Positions 52,701 through 56,026 of a stretch of 60,000 nt of DNA are shown here, piece after piece. The DNA comes from Membranipora membranacea. Lineage: Eukaryota > Bryozoa > Gymnolaemata > Cheilostomatida > Membraniporidae. The notes under the pieces were generated by a model, which searched no databases, had not been told where the DNA came from, and worked only from the letters and a program-made list of their open reading frames with translations. Position numbers and translations under genes: made by a program. The stretch spans positions 31,782,283 through 31,842,282 of the forward strand of contig OU612066.1 of NCBI GenBank assembly GCA_914767715.1, in the 5' to 3' direction. Each line of letters starts with the position of its first letter. Position 1 is the first letter of the stretch.

Positions 52701-53527
52701 TCATGTATATATTAATATTTTAAATTTGCTTATTTACAGACATTGATGAGTGCAAAGTTCTGCGAGGTATCTGCTCGTATGGCAGATGTAAAAACGAGCA
52801 AGGTTTGATATGAAGTTACTGTAGCCTGTTAACGGATTAATTGTATCCCATTTTTGAAGATCAAGTATTTTCATGCCAAACACTTAGGATGTGGCTAGAA
52901 TTCCGTCACAAAGATATAATCAATTTTGATCAAACTTGCCTCAGAGTAGAATGAGAGCAACTCAAAGCGCAGGCAATGCTTCAAACTTGATCTTTGCGTT
53001 GGTAGCCCAAGTGCCCGCAAGCGATGAACTAGTTGTGGACTCTTGAACAGCCCACAGGAAAATGACTATCATAATTAGTTTGCAAACACCACCTGCCATA
53101 TGACCCAGATACAACAAAATGTATCATTCATTCTTAATTGTCTCGTTTTCCCATAGGAAAAAACCCACACATTGCCTAGTCAGTCACAGCAAGGAGTTAG
53201 AGACTCCTTGGTCACACCAATGTTATTCCCTAATTTACTGTTAACTTATGAACAAGAAAGGCCTAATCTCTAACAATGATTGAGTTAGGCTATATGTTAT
53301 ACAGACCAAAATATTAAAATATTTATTCGTGTTTGAAGGTGGGTTTACCTGCGAGTGTCAGGAAGGATACCGTCTCTCTGAGGATGGTCGTAACTGTAGA
53401 GACATCAATGAATGTGTAGAGGTGGAGGGCATGTGCTCTGGAGGAGACTGTATAAACTTTGATGGATACTTTGAGTGCCTCTGTCCTACTGGCTTCAAGG
53501 TCTCAAGAGGAGGAACTATCTGTGTCG
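7588..53527 (+). CDS. FBN: Fibrillin (44 of its coding exons, 3' end beyond window)
   Basis: Fibrillin is a secreted extracellular-matrix glycoprotein that assembles into beaded 10-nm microfibrils and tethers TGF-beta family complexes. The exons listed below join in frame into about 2066 residues. The order is signal peptide, N-terminal CCPGW domain, EGF1-3, hybrid 1, EGF x2, TB1, EGF x6, TB2, EGF x3, hybrid 2, EGF, TB3, EGF x12, TB4, EGF x2, TB5, EGF x6. LTBPs lack this order and the long EGF runs. Most introns are phase 1. Exceptions are phase 2 after exons 1, 18 and 29, and phase 0 after exon 15. The reading frame is open to the last exon, so TB6, TB7 and the C-terminal furin-cleaved propeptide should lie to the right of 60000. 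N-glycosylation sequons occur, for example, in exons 19, 37, 38, 40 and 42. No RGD is present. Introns not given their own entry hold nothing I can name. Confidence 0.95.
7734..9633 (+). other. Fibrillin intron 1
   Basis: This 1.9 kb first intron contains A-runs and small AT-rich tracts only. I see no exon or RNA gene in it. Confidence 0.6.
9634..9719 (+). CDS. FBN: Fibrillin exon 2: N-terminal CCPGW domain
   Basis: It follows a TATTTTATAG acceptor and encodes GPNVCG...CCPGW, the hallmark of the fibrillin unique N-terminal domain that mediates N-to-C assembly. The exon ends in phase 1 at GTAAGT. The segment after CCPGW is serine-rich (SSSSST) instead of the glycine-containing vertebrate version. 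Confidence 0.92.
10119..10322 (+). CDS. FBN: Fibrillin exon 3: EGF1 plus polar linker
   Basis: After TTGTTTTAG the exon reads [19 protein letters not shown], aligning with the first EGF of fibrillin (CRHSCGDGFCSRPNMC in human). A long acidic and glutamine-rich tail follows ([15 protein letters not shown]), which vertebrates do not have at this length. The donor at 10323 (GTAATA) is inferred from the required phase 1 end. Confidence 0.85.
10554..10655 (+). CDS. FBN: Fibrillin exon 4: EGF2
   Basis: This is a short non-calcium EGF with [20 protein letters not shown] and a closing GRYC. It runs from a TTTTGTAG acceptor to a GTGAGT donor, phase 1 at both ends. It corresponds to the NGGSC...CLCQKGYIGTHC module of vertebrates. 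Confidence 0.92.
11677..11772 (+). CDS. FBN: Fibrillin exon 5: EGF3
   Basis: It encodes [20 protein letters not shown] and then the short-loop end AYGFAGPRC, closely matching the vertebrate third EGF ([21 protein letters not shown]). The donor GTCTGT is weak, but it is the one that keeps phase 1 and reads on into hybrid 1 as [10 protein letters not shown]. Confidence 0.9.
12418..12618 (+). CDS. FBN: Fibrillin exon 6: hybrid domain 1
   Basis: This single exon carries a whole hybrid domain. It has VGPCF at the start, the double cysteine in [18 protein letters not shown], and the EGF-like end HPCRRGYI...NCQ. In vertebrates hybrid 1 takes part in LTBP binding and assembly. Conservation is very high around the CC motif. 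Confidence 0.96.
12723..12794 (-). tRNA. tRNA-Gln (CTG)
   Basis: This 72-base cloverleaf on the minus strand has GGTTCTA pairing TAGGACC and anticodon loop CTCTGAA. The D arm TGGTGTAATGGTTAGCAC and T arm GAGTTCAAGTCTC are canonical. It sits in fibrillin intron 6, antisense to the host. Confidence 0.94.
13288..13413 (+). CDS. FBN: Fibrillin exon 7: calcium-binding EGF
   Basis: It starts [17 protein letters not shown] and continues [11 protein letters not shown], the complete calcium-binding EGF consensus. It runs from a TTTTTTTACAG acceptor to GTAAGA. The module ends NPKTNTCE. Confidence 0.95.
14507..14635 (+). CDS. FBN: Fibrillin exon 8: EGF without calcium motif
   Basis: The six cysteines of an EGF are present ([20 protein letters not shown] then YCVCDPGY), but the leading D-x-D-E is replaced by SSGT. 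Vertebrate fibrillins have a calcium-binding EGF at this place. The donor is GTGAGT. Confidence 0.93.
14636..15869 (+). other. Fibrillin intron 8
   Basis: This 1.2 kb intron contains a hairpin with a poly-G loop at 15069-15133 and a pyrimidine-rich stretch at 15187-15260. No exon or tRNA was found. Confidence 0.6.
15069..15133. repeat. Perfect 19-bp inverted repeat around a 16-G tract
   Basis: Arms TAGCCTGTCTTGACAAGCT (15069-15087) and AGCTTGTCAAGACAGGCTA (15115-15133) are exact reverse complements. The loop contains 16 consecutive G (15097-15112). Confidence 0.95.
15870..16031 (+). CDS. FBN: Fibrillin exon 9: TB1, first seven cysteines
   Basis: TB (TGF-beta-binding protein-like) domain with the triple cysteine [14 protein letters not shown] and CEVCPLQGS. 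The eighth cysteine is supplied by the next exon. The acceptor is GTGTTTTAG and the donor GTATAA. Confidence 0.94.
16268..16447 (+). CDS. FBN: Fibrillin exon 10: TB1 end, short linker and EGF4
   Basis: It begins with AYTALC, the TB1 closing cysteine. A polar linker of about 16 residues follows ([12 protein letters not shown]), then an EGF ([20 protein letters not shown]). Vertebrates have a long proline- or glycine-rich region at the linker position. Here it is nearly absent. Confidence 0.93.
16799..16921 (+). CDS. FBN: Fibrillin exon 11: calcium-binding EGF
   Basis: It encodes [16 protein letters not shown] and [15 protein letters not shown]. The start uses D-D-D-E in place of D-I-D-E. Borders are TTGATAG and GTAAAA, phase 1. 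Confidence 0.94.
17222..17344 (+). CDS. FBN: Fibrillin exon 12: calcium-binding EGF
   Basis: It encodes [20 protein letters not shown] and continues [11 protein letters not shown]. Lysine stands in the normally hydrophobic second position of the calcium motif. The donor is GTAACC. Confidence 0.93.
17647..17775 (+). CDS. FBN: Fibrillin exon 13: calcium-binding EGF
   Basis: It encodes [18 protein letters not shown] and [15 protein letters not shown], with a two-residue longer first loop than its neighbours. Borders are CACCAG and GTAAGA. Confidence 0.95.
18634..18756 (+). CDS. FBN: Fibrillin exon 14: calcium-binding EGF
   Basis: It encodes [16 protein letters not shown] and [15 protein letters not shown], ending EDGLACI. 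Borders are CGTTTCTAG and GTAAGT. Confidence 0.95.
19144..19340 (+). CDS. FBN: Fibrillin exon 15: calcium-binding EGF and start of TB2
   Basis: It carries [18 protein letters not shown], the EGF that precedes TB2, and then the first part of TB2 ([15 protein letters not shown]). The exon ends in phase 0 at GTATGT, splitting the TB domain before its CCC motif. Confidence 0.94.
19910..20096 (+). CDS. FBN: Fibrillin exon 16: rest of TB2
   Basis: It continues in phase 0 with [19 protein letters not shown], then [11 protein letters not shown] and the closing YDELC. The segment between CCC and the next cysteine is longer than in other TB domains. I chose the strong donor GTAGGT at 20097. A weaker one (GTGTCA) lies 21 bases upstream in the same phase. 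Confidence 0.9.
20342..20473 (+). CDS. FBN: Fibrillin exon 17: calcium-binding EGF
   Basis: It encodes [17 protein letters not shown] and [16 protein letters not shown], closing at ETVCV. Borders are ATTCCAG and GTAAGT. Confidence 0.94.
20909..20996 (+). CDS. FBN: Fibrillin exon 18: first five cysteines of a calcium-binding EGF
   Basis: It encodes [16 protein letters not shown] and [14 protein letters not shown], then stops two bases into a glycine codon at GTCAGT. The sixth cysteine comes from exon 19, so this module is split by an intron. Confidence 0.9.
21611..21838. mobile_element. Small inverted-repeat element with 5-bp flanking repeat
   Basis: The left end reads CAGGGCCGTAGTTTAGG and the right end, read inward on the other strand, CAGGCCCGTATACTAGG, so the termini are similar inverted repeats. 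CTAGC flanks both ends (21606-21610 and 21839-21843). It is non-coding and 228 bp long, and lies in intron 18. Confidence 0.6.
22133..22293 (+). CDS. FBN: Fibrillin exon 19: EGF end plus a complete calcium-binding EGF
   Basis: A phase 2 start completes [11 protein letters not shown], the end of the exon 18 module. [20 protein letters not shown] follows, which strongly resembles the vertebrate EGF just before hybrid 2. An N-A-T sequon precedes the last cysteine. Confidence 0.94.
23402..23473 (+). tRNA. tRNA-Glu (TTC)
   Basis: The acceptor TCCCAGG pairs CTGGGA, the anticodon loop is CTTTCAC, and the T arm is GGGGTTCGATTCCCC. A TATATTTTG run downstream supplies the Pol III stop. It lies in intron 19, sense to the host, 227 bases before exon 20. 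Confidence 0.96.
23700..23894 (+). CDS. FBN: Fibrillin exon 20: hybrid domain 2
   Basis: It encodes [12 protein letters not shown], then [18 protein letters not shown] and an EGF-like end ([14 protein letters not shown]). The double cysteine and AWGSPC are the same as in vertebrate hybrid 2, which distinguishes it from the triple-cysteine TB domains. Borders are CATTGCAG and GTGAGT. Confidence 0.95.
23895..25686 (+). other. Fibrillin intron 20
   Basis: These 1.8 kb of AT-rich sequence include an AT-dinucleotide tract around 25463-25496. I see no exon, tRNA or element termini. Confidence 0.55.
25687..25806 (+). CDS. FBN: Fibrillin exon 21: calcium-binding EGF
   Basis: It encodes [17 protein letters not shown] and [14 protein letters not shown], and is the single EGF between hybrid 2 and TB3 as in vertebrates. 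Borders are CACCAG and GTAAGT. Confidence 0.95.
25835..26078 (-). mobile_element. tRNA-derived SINE-like element
   Basis: On the minus strand the head reads GAGGTGGCTCTGTTGGTTAA (Pol III A-box-like TGGCTCTGTTGG) and then GGTTTGAATCC (B box). It does not fold into a normal tRNA, because a 13-base insertion-like segment replaces the anticodon loop. About 150 bases of non-tRNA body follow. This layout is typical of a SINE. It starts 28 bases after exon 21. Confidence 0.65.
26497..26643 (+). CDS. FBN: Fibrillin exon 22: TB3, first seven cysteines
   Basis: It encodes [18 protein letters not shown], then [18 protein letters not shown]. The eighth cysteine lies over 6 kb away in exon 23. Borders are CTGTTGTAG and GTAAGT, phase 1. 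Confidence 0.94.
27809..27880 (+). tRNA. tRNA-Glu (CTC)
   Basis: It differs from the TTC copies in anticodon loop (CTCTCAC), anticodon stem (CGGCG with CGCCG) and discriminator A. It is preceded by GGCAAATATCCA, a flank shared in part with the copies at 23402 and 32676. A TTTTGC run follows. Confidence 0.96.
29271..29342 (+). tRNA. tRNA-Glu (TTC)
   Basis: The tRNA body is identical to the 23402 copy, including the downstream GTATATTTT stop, which indicates recent duplication. Confidence 0.96.
29697..29770 (+). pseudogene. Decayed tRNA-Glu
   Basis: The 5' end CCCAAGGTGGTCT and the 3' end TCGATTCCCCGTCTGGGAA survive about 74 bases apart. The middle, including the anticodon arm, has no similarity to tRNA-Glu. 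Confidence 0.6.
30317..30344. repeat. 28-bp perfect palindrome
   Basis: CACAGAGTAAGGAT is followed directly by its reverse complement. A related half, CCTTACTCTGTG, occurs near 21228 in intron 18. Confidence 0.9.
30982..31053 (+). tRNA. tRNA-Glu (TTC)
   Basis: This is a third identical TTC copy with the same GTATATTTT 3' flank. Confidence 0.96.
32676..32747 (+). tRNA. tRNA-Glu (CTC)
   Basis: This is the second CTC copy. Its sequence is the same as that at 27809, including the GGAAATATCCA-type 5' flank. It lies 156 bases before exon 23. Confidence 0.96.
32903..33064 (+). CDS. FBN: Fibrillin exon 23: TB3 end and start of the 12-EGF run
   Basis: It opens [17 protein letters not shown], where the cysteine closes TB3. 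[16 protein letters not shown] then runs to [10 protein letters not shown]. The sixth EGF cysteine comes from exon 24. The calcium motif reads D-F-N-E. Confidence 0.93.
34221..34361 (+). CDS. FBN: Fibrillin exon 24: EGF end and calcium-binding EGF
   Basis: GTNC closes the exon 23 module, followed by [17 protein letters not shown] and [14 protein letters not shown] is a possible sequon. The donor is GTGAGT. Confidence 0.94.
34610..34681 (-). tRNA. tRNA-His (GTG)
   Basis: On the minus strand it reads GCCATGATAGTATAGTGGTT with anticodon loop TTGTGGC and acceptor end TCATGGC. A T-run lies about 25-35 bases downstream. It lies in intron 24. Confidence 0.95.
34910..35035 (+). CDS. FBN: Fibrillin exon 25: calcium-binding EGF
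   Basis: It encodes [17 protein letters not shown] and [15 protein letters not shown]. Borders are GATACAG and GTATTT, the latter a weaker donor. Confidence 0.94.
36091..36162 (+). tRNA. tRNA-Gly (TCC)
   Basis: GCGTCGG pairs with CCGACGC and the anticodon loop is CTTCCAA. TTTTT follows four bases after the gene. Its 3' end is only 32 bases from exon 26, inside the acceptor region of intron 25. Confidence 0.96.
36195..36320 (+). CDS. FBN: Fibrillin exon 26: calcium-binding EGF
   Basis: It encodes [17 protein letters not shown] and [15 protein letters not shown]. The acceptor ATTCTTTAG follows directly on a tRNA gene. The donor is GTGAGT. Confidence 0.94.
36572..37457. mobile_element. hAT-like non-autonomous DNA transposon
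   Basis: The left terminus TAGGGGTGGAATGG and the right terminus (inward TAGGGGTGGAACG) are inverted repeats. They are flanked by ACACCGGT (36564-36571) and ACACTGGT (37458-37465), an 8-bp target duplication with one mismatch, as hAT elements make. The 886-bp body encodes no transposase that I recognise. It contains repeated CGGATCGGAT motifs near its left end. Confidence 0.75.
37923..37996 (+). tRNA. tRNA-Asn (GTT)
   Basis: This 74-base gene has acceptor GTCTTCG with CGAGGAC, D arm GGCGCAATCGGTTAGCGC, anticodon loop CTGTTAA and T arm GGTGGTTCAAGCCCACC. TTTT follows. Confidence 0.96.
38385..38863. mobile_element. hAT-like non-autonomous DNA transposon
   Basis: The left end CAGGGGTGCCCAACCT and the right end (inward CATGGGTGCCCAACCT) match at 15 of 16 bases. 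A perfect 8-bp duplication CCATAGAG flanks it (38377-38384 and 38864-38871). It is 479 bp with no transposase. The termini resemble hAT families widespread in animals. Confidence 0.85.
38996..39036. repeat. Perfect 17-bp hairpin, 7-base loop
   Basis: CCATAGACTTAATATAC (38996-39012) and its exact complement (39020-39036) surround TGGTATG. It lies 64 bases upstream of a tRNA-Asn. Confidence 0.9.
39100..39173 (+). tRNA. tRNA-Asn (GTT)
   Basis: The body is identical to the 37923 copy. The shared upstream bases (CCATG) and downstream GATTGTTTTGG with the 41073 copy show duplication with flanks. Confidence 0.96.
40151..40223 (+). tRNA. tRNA-Trp (CCA)
   Basis: GACTCCG pairs with CGGGGTC (one G-T wobble), the anticodon loop is CTCCAGA and the T arm is GTGTTCGAGTCAC. 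TTTTT follows seven bases later. It is the only Trp gene seen. Confidence 0.95.
41073..41146 (+). tRNA. tRNA-Asn (GTT)
   Basis: This is the third Asn copy in intron 26. It is flanked like the others by CATG upstream and GATTGTTTTGG downstream. Confidence 0.96.
41499..42626 (+). mobile_element. 5'-truncated non-LTR retrotransposon, reverse transcriptase
   Basis: An uninterrupted frame of about 375 codons encodes the C-terminal two thirds of a LINE reverse transcriptase. It shows [13 protein letters not shown], then [27 protein letters not shown], the catalytic FAFADDTL and a thumb-like region ending in AIRIILG. The endonuclease and first RT motifs are missing, as in a 5'-truncated insertion. 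The 3' flank ends in AATAAT/TTTATT repeats up to about 42825. The frame has no stop codon, so the copy may be young. The clade is probably Jockey- or CR1-like, but this is not certain. Confidence 0.85.
42959..43081 (+). CDS. FBN: Fibrillin exon 27: calcium-binding EGF
   Basis: It encodes [20 protein letters not shown] with the short CEGGC spacing between cysteines 2 and 3, then [11 protein letters not shown]. Borders are GTATTGTAG and GTGAGC. Confidence 0.94.
43270..43395 (+). CDS. FBN: Fibrillin exon 28: calcium-binding EGF
   Basis: It encodes [17 protein letters not shown] and [14 protein letters not shown]. Borders are TATTCAG and GTATGG. Confidence 0.95.
43555..43626 (-). tRNA. tRNA-Gln (TTG)
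   Basis: The acceptor is GGTTCTA with TAGAACC and the anticodon loop is CTTTGAA in stem CTGGA/TCCAG. The D arm is identical to the CTG gene at 12723. It lies in intron 28, antisense to fibrillin. Confidence 0.95.
43965..44082 (+). CDS. FBN: Fibrillin exon 29: first five cysteines of a calcium-binding EGF
   Basis: It encodes [17 protein letters not shown] and [11 protein letters not shown]. It ends two bases into a glycine codon at GTATGT, so the sixth cysteine lies in exon 30. Confidence 0.92.
44381..44508 (+). CDS. FBN: Fibrillin exon 30: EGF end and calcium-binding EGF
   Basis: GCT supplies the last cysteine of the previous module. [17 protein letters not shown] and [11 protein letters not shown] follow. 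The longer spacing between cysteines 2 and 3 and the GYAGDGFFC end are the nidogen/matrilin-like subtype. The donor is GTTTGT. Confidence 0.93.
44647..44769 (+). CDS. FBN: Fibrillin exon 31: calcium-binding EGF
   Basis: It encodes [18 protein letters not shown] and [11 protein letters not shown], then GYTGSGREC, of the same subtype as exon 30. Borders are ATTTTAG and GTAAGT. Confidence 0.95.
44945..45070 (+). CDS. FBN: Fibrillin exon 32: calcium-binding EGF
   Basis: It encodes [17 protein letters not shown] and [15 protein letters not shown]. Borders are TGTTACAG and GTTAGC. Confidence 0.94.
45559..45648 (+). CDS. FBN: Fibrillin exon 33: first five cysteines of a calcium-binding EGF
   Basis: It encodes [17 protein letters not shown] and GIFQCICNQ, ending in phase 1 inside a glycine codon. 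The module finishes in exon 34. Confidence 0.93.
45684..45755 (-). tRNA. tRNA-Gly (TCC)
   Basis: The anticodon loop is CTTCCAA. It differs from the plus-strand Gly gene at 36091 by a U at position 67, giving a G-U pair in the acceptor stem. Its 3' end lies 35 bases from the exon 33 border. Confidence 0.95.
46304..46462 (+). CDS. FBN: Fibrillin exon 34: EGF end and last EGF before TB4
   Basis: [11 protein letters not shown] closes the previous module. [16 protein letters not shown] and [15 protein letters not shown] follow. This completes the twelve-EGF run between TB3 and TB4. N-C-T is a possible sequon. Confidence 0.94.
46636..46707 (-). tRNA. tRNA-Gly (TCC)
   Basis: It is identical to the 45684 gene and lies in intron 34. 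The nearest coding exon is 290 bases away. Confidence 0.95.
46997..47185 (+). CDS. FBN: Fibrillin exon 35: TB4, complete
   Basis: This is a whole TB domain in one exon: [18 protein letters not shown], then [29 protein letters not shown] and TDLCP. Vertebrate TB4 carries the integrin-binding RGD between cysteines 2 and 3. Here that loop reads [10 protein letters not shown], with no RGD. Confidence 0.95.
47475..47648 (+). CDS. FBN: Fibrillin exon 36: linker and calcium-binding EGF
   Basis: A glycine-containing linker ([16 protein letters not shown]) precedes [18 protein letters not shown] and [11 protein letters not shown]. The motif D-L-N-E-C-E-E-L-P is typical of the EGF after a fibrillin TB domain. 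The acceptor CTTCGAG is weak in pyrimidines nearest the AG. Confidence 0.9.
47865..47987 (+). CDS. FBN: Fibrillin exon 37: calcium-binding EGF
   Basis: It encodes [17 protein letters not shown] and [18 protein letters not shown] is an N-glycosylation sequon in the module's core. Borders are TCTGCAG and GTGAGT. Confidence 0.95.
48015..48453. mobile_element. hAT-like non-autonomous DNA transposon
   Basis: The left end CAGTGGTGGAAATGG is repeated inverted at the right end (CCATTTCCACCACTG). The flanks are CTTACAAG and CCTACAAG, an 8-bp duplication with one change. The 439-bp body contains a GC-rich core (about 48105-48175) and direct and inverted copies of GTGTATAGGCA-type sequence near both ends. 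It begins 27 bases after exon 37. Confidence 0.8.
48810..49019 (+). CDS. FBN: Fibrillin exon 38: TB5, first seven cysteines
   Basis: It encodes [15 protein letters not shown], then [11 protein letters not shown] and [10 protein letters not shown]. The MRxSxCY start also precedes vertebrate TB5. N-T-T is a sequon. A long acidic insertion ([14 protein letters not shown]) follows GW. Confidence 0.94.
49195..49245 (+). CDS. FBN: Fibrillin exon 39: 51-base exon closing TB5
   Basis: It encodes [17 protein letters not shown], which supplies the eighth TB5 cysteine. Borders are CTTTTTAG and GTGAGT, phase 1 at both ends. Skipping it would keep the frame but leave TB5 with an unpaired cysteine. Confidence 0.9.
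49461..49709 (+). CDS. FBN: Fibrillin exon 40: two calcium-binding EGFs in one exon
   Basis: It encodes [17 protein letters not shown] and then, without an intron, [16 protein letters not shown] with [11 protein letters not shown]. It is the only exon here holding two full EGFs. The first module starts E-I-N-E. N-E-T is a possible sequon near its end. Confidence 0.95.
49847..49969 (+). CDS. FBN: Fibrillin exon 41: calcium-binding EGF
   Basis: It encodes [16 protein letters not shown] and [15 protein letters not shown]. Borders are CTTTCAG and GTATGT. Confidence 0.95.
50356..50427 (-). tRNA. tRNA-Asp (GTC)
   Basis: TCCGTGA pairs with TCACGGA, the anticodon loop is CTGTCAC and the T arm is CAGGGTTCGATTCCCTG. 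A T-run read on the minus strand follows. It is the first of a local array in intron 41. Confidence 0.96.
50721..50792 (-). tRNA. tRNA-Asp (GTC)
   Basis: It has the same sequence as the 50356 copy, 365 bases away, with flanks duplicated for several hundred bases (for example GGTTCAGTCTCTTTGATTC on the upstream side). Confidence 0.96.
51076..51147 (-). tRNA. tRNA-Asp (GTC) with acceptor mismatch
   Basis: The body matches the other Asp genes except that G4 is A (plus-strand T at 51144), giving an A-C mismatch opposite C69. Its 5' flank differs from the first two copies and reads TTTCCCACAATGCCC on the minus strand, preceded by a TATA-like run. It may be weakly functional or a pseudogene. Confidence 0.85.
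51477..51515 (-). pseudogene. tRNA-Asp with 33-base internal deletion
   Basis: Both acceptor strands and the D arm remain, but the T arm and anticodon arm are gone. The join lies at CGTGACAGG, a sequence present twice in the intact gene (T-arm side and anticodon side), so the loss looks like recombination or slippage between these repeats. Confidence 0.9.
51901..52023 (+). CDS. FBN: Fibrillin exon 42: calcium-binding EGF
   Basis: It encodes [17 protein letters not shown] and [18 protein letters not shown] is a sequon between cysteines 2 and 3. Borders are AATTTTCAG and GTGAGG. Confidence 0.95.
52201..52272 (-). tRNA. tRNA-Gly (TCC)
   Basis: It is identical in body to the 45684 and 46636 genes and lies in intron 42, antisense to the host. 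On the minus strand a TTTTTT run follows after a few bases. Confidence 0.95.
52740..52802 (+). CDS. FBN: Fibrillin exon 43: first three cysteines of a calcium-binding EGF
   Basis: It encodes [17 protein letters not shown] and KNEQ and ends in phase 1 at GTTTGA. The rest of the module lies in exon 44. The donor is weak but the join is exact. Confidence 0.9.
53339..53527 (+). CDS. FBN: Fibrillin exon 44: EGF end and another calcium-binding EGF
   Basis: [20 protein letters not shown] completes the exon 43 module. [17 protein letters not shown] and [11 protein letters not shown] follow. The donor GTAAGT leaves phase 1, so the coding sequence goes on. This is the last exon found in the window. 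Confidence 0.94.
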
Positions 53528-54197
53528 GTAAGTTACTAGCACAATTAACAAATCTTTTTCCTAGCCTCCACCTATTTTAGCTTGCATTGTTTTTGTAGTT
53601 TGGAAATTGGGCCATTTTAGAATTAATGTTCTCCTTGAACTGCTGAATCACAATCAAACTCTAACATGCTTAGATAAACCATATCTAATACACTAGTAGT
53701 CAGGTAGTCTTTCAGTCAATGAAGTTGGTTGGTATGTGTAGTCAGTAAAGATGCACTTGAAAAGAGAACCAAACGGGTAACCCACAAGCAATGTCTGTCA
53801 AAAAGGAACAACCTAATTCAACCAAAGAATATTGAAAACATATTTGTCAGTGAATTCATTCGGTCCCAGCTCAGGTAAAAAGAAACAATATTATGGCAAA
53901 ATTATATCATGATAACGACAACATCTTAATAACAATAACTGTCCTGCATACTGCAAAAAAAAAACATAACCACATAAAGGAACACAATCATGCCGAAAAG
54001 ATAAACATTTACTTTTTCCATGCACCAGGTCAGGAAAGACACAGTAGTTTTATGGAGTTTCTCCTGGTACTGCAGCTGAACTGGTTTTGAAATTAGTCTC
54101 ATGCTCTTAACAATATAAGAAAAAAAATCAACAATATAGCAGTCCATCAATCACCCTCTTCCTTCGATTGAGCCAAGTTAAAAACCCTAAAAGCGGA

Positions 54198-54271
54198 CGT
54201 CCTCGGGTGGGCTTGAACCACCAACCTTTCGATTAACAGTCGAACGCGCTAACCGATTGCGCCACGAAGAC
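54198..54271 (-). tRNA. tRNA-Asn (GTT)
   Basis: The body matches the intron 26 Asn genes, but on the opposite strand. The 5' flank on the minus strand contains CACACCCCTTTTCCAGCA, related to the other two intron 44 Asn copies. Confidence 0.96.
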
Positions 54272-54805
54272 CCTATTTTTGCTGGAAAAGGGGTGTGGAA
54301 AACTTCGAACATTCAGATCTGATTGTTTCCCAGGTTACCAATACCATACTGAGGTTAGGACGATCAGCTAAAAGGTTGTCTCTTCCGCATTTGACCTCCA
54401 GACAATCATTTTCAGACTTGCGCAAAAATCATGCAAATTATCAACACAATCCGATGGCTTCCGGGGTTGACCTAGTGGAGCAATTGCAATATTTGGAGGC
54501 CTTGGAAGTTTTCCAAAAAATTGACAAATTATACTTTTGAAGAGTTACTAAATCTGGCAGCTGCAGCAATTCAATATGAGCATCAAAACCCAAAGCATCC
54601 CACCAAGATAGGCGGAGCAAAATAGGCAGAGCAGGGCAGGGGAAAAGTGCGATAGGTATCGAGTAGATTTGGTAATTTGAGACACAAGAACATGCACAAT
54701 GATTGAAAATGCTATGAGCAACATACCCACATGATATCCCAAGCAGGTAAAATGCTATCCTGTTTTAAAATAATTATGGTCAACTCTCACCGACCCAAAA
54801 GCAGA

Positions 54806-54879
54806 CGTCCTCGGGTGGGCTTGAACCACCAACCTTTCGATTAACAGTCGAACGCGCTAACCGATTGCGCCACGAAGAC
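54806..54879 (-). tRNA. tRNA-Asn (GTT)
   Basis: It has the same body as the 54198 gene, 608 bases away. The shared flank GTGTGGAAAACTC on the plus strand marks a duplicated unit. Confidence 0.96.
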
Positions 54880-55153
54880 CTTATTTTTGCATTAAAAGGA
54901 GTGTGGAAAACTCCAAACATCCCTATCTAAGTGTTTCCCAGGTAACCAGTACCAAAGAGTTGTGATAACCCGGATCAGCAACAAGATTGCTAGGGATTGG
55001 ATGGAGATAAAATAAATCAGCCCTCTCCGACTGCCACAACTGTCCTAATCTCTTCCGCTTTTGTACTCCGGGCTATTGTTAATGGGAAACACCTCATTAA
55101 TGTGACAGGTGTGTCACCAGTAGAAAATCACACAGCAACCAGCTGGTGGTTTA

Positions 55154-55225
55154 GCCATGATAGTATAGTGGTTAGTACTTCGCGTTGTGGCCGCGAAAAC
55201 CCAGGTTCGAATCCTGGTCATGGCA
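55154..55225 (+). tRNA. tRNA-His (GTG)
   Basis: It is identical in body to the His gene at 34610 but on the plus strand. The anticodon loop is TTGTGGC. GTTTTTGG follows about 20 bases downstream. Confidence 0.95.
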
Positions 55226-55571
55226 GGGTGTAAAACCAGCTTTGTTTTTGGTTGATACTACCAAGAGTTAGAGTTAGTCTGTAACGCCTGATACTACATA
55301 CATCTTTTCCAATCCATCAAATCAGTGTCTCACTTCTGTTTTACCTAATTAAATTATAAAGCATTATAAGATGATTGATGTTGACCAAGCCCCATGCAAA
55401 GATTAAGTGAAACACAAGCATAGACATATAACTTTTTGGGATTGACAATGATCATATTAATTTGCCGGTAACTCTCCGTGTCTTGTGGATTTTTGCAAAT
55501 GCAATTAACACAATACATGTTTAACTAGCTATTTGTAAAGACCCCACCTCGAAATTTTGCAAAAGCAAGCT

Positions 55572-55714
55572 CTCCGTGACAGGGAATGGAACTCTGGTCT
55601 CCCGTGTGGCAGGCGTGTGGCAGGCGTGTGGCAGGCGTGTGGCAGGCGTGTGGCAGGCGTGTGGCAGGCGGGGATACTCACCACTATACTATCACACCAC
55701 TATACTATCACGGA
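55572..55714 (-). pseudogene. tRNA-Asp relic with sixfold 11-bp expansion
   Basis: The two ends match tRNA-Asp. The anticodon region has become six tandem copies of GTGTGGCAGGC (plus strand, about 55603-55668). The A-box/acceptor part is also partly duplicated (CACTATACTATCAC twice). The T arm carries two changes. It cannot fold as a tRNA. Confidence 0.9.
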
Positions 55715-56026
55715 TTGGCTGCTTGTGGGGAAAAAGCATTTAAACCAGAATCGCTGATAATCTTTGGTTCAGTCGCTCCCATAGACATTTGATCGACATG
55801 GCAACACCGAAAATGTATCATAATCTTGTAACAAAAAAAGCATGGCTATCAGTATCCGTTAAATTTCTATGTTTGGGTTGAAACTTAAGTAGACATACTA
55901 GCTTGATTGAAAATTTCAGAAGTGAAATGTAAATGCCGTGATCTTGAGTATTATTGCAAATGCAATTAATCGAAAACACATTTATGCCGAGACACTACCT
56001 ACCTGAAACTTTTGCAAAAGCAAGCT

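Noticed and set aside
7588-53527. LTBP or fibulin instead of fibrillin
   Set aside because: The CCPGW N-terminal domain, two hybrid domains at fibrillin positions and the 12-EGF run between TB3 and TB4 are not found in LTBPs or fibulins.
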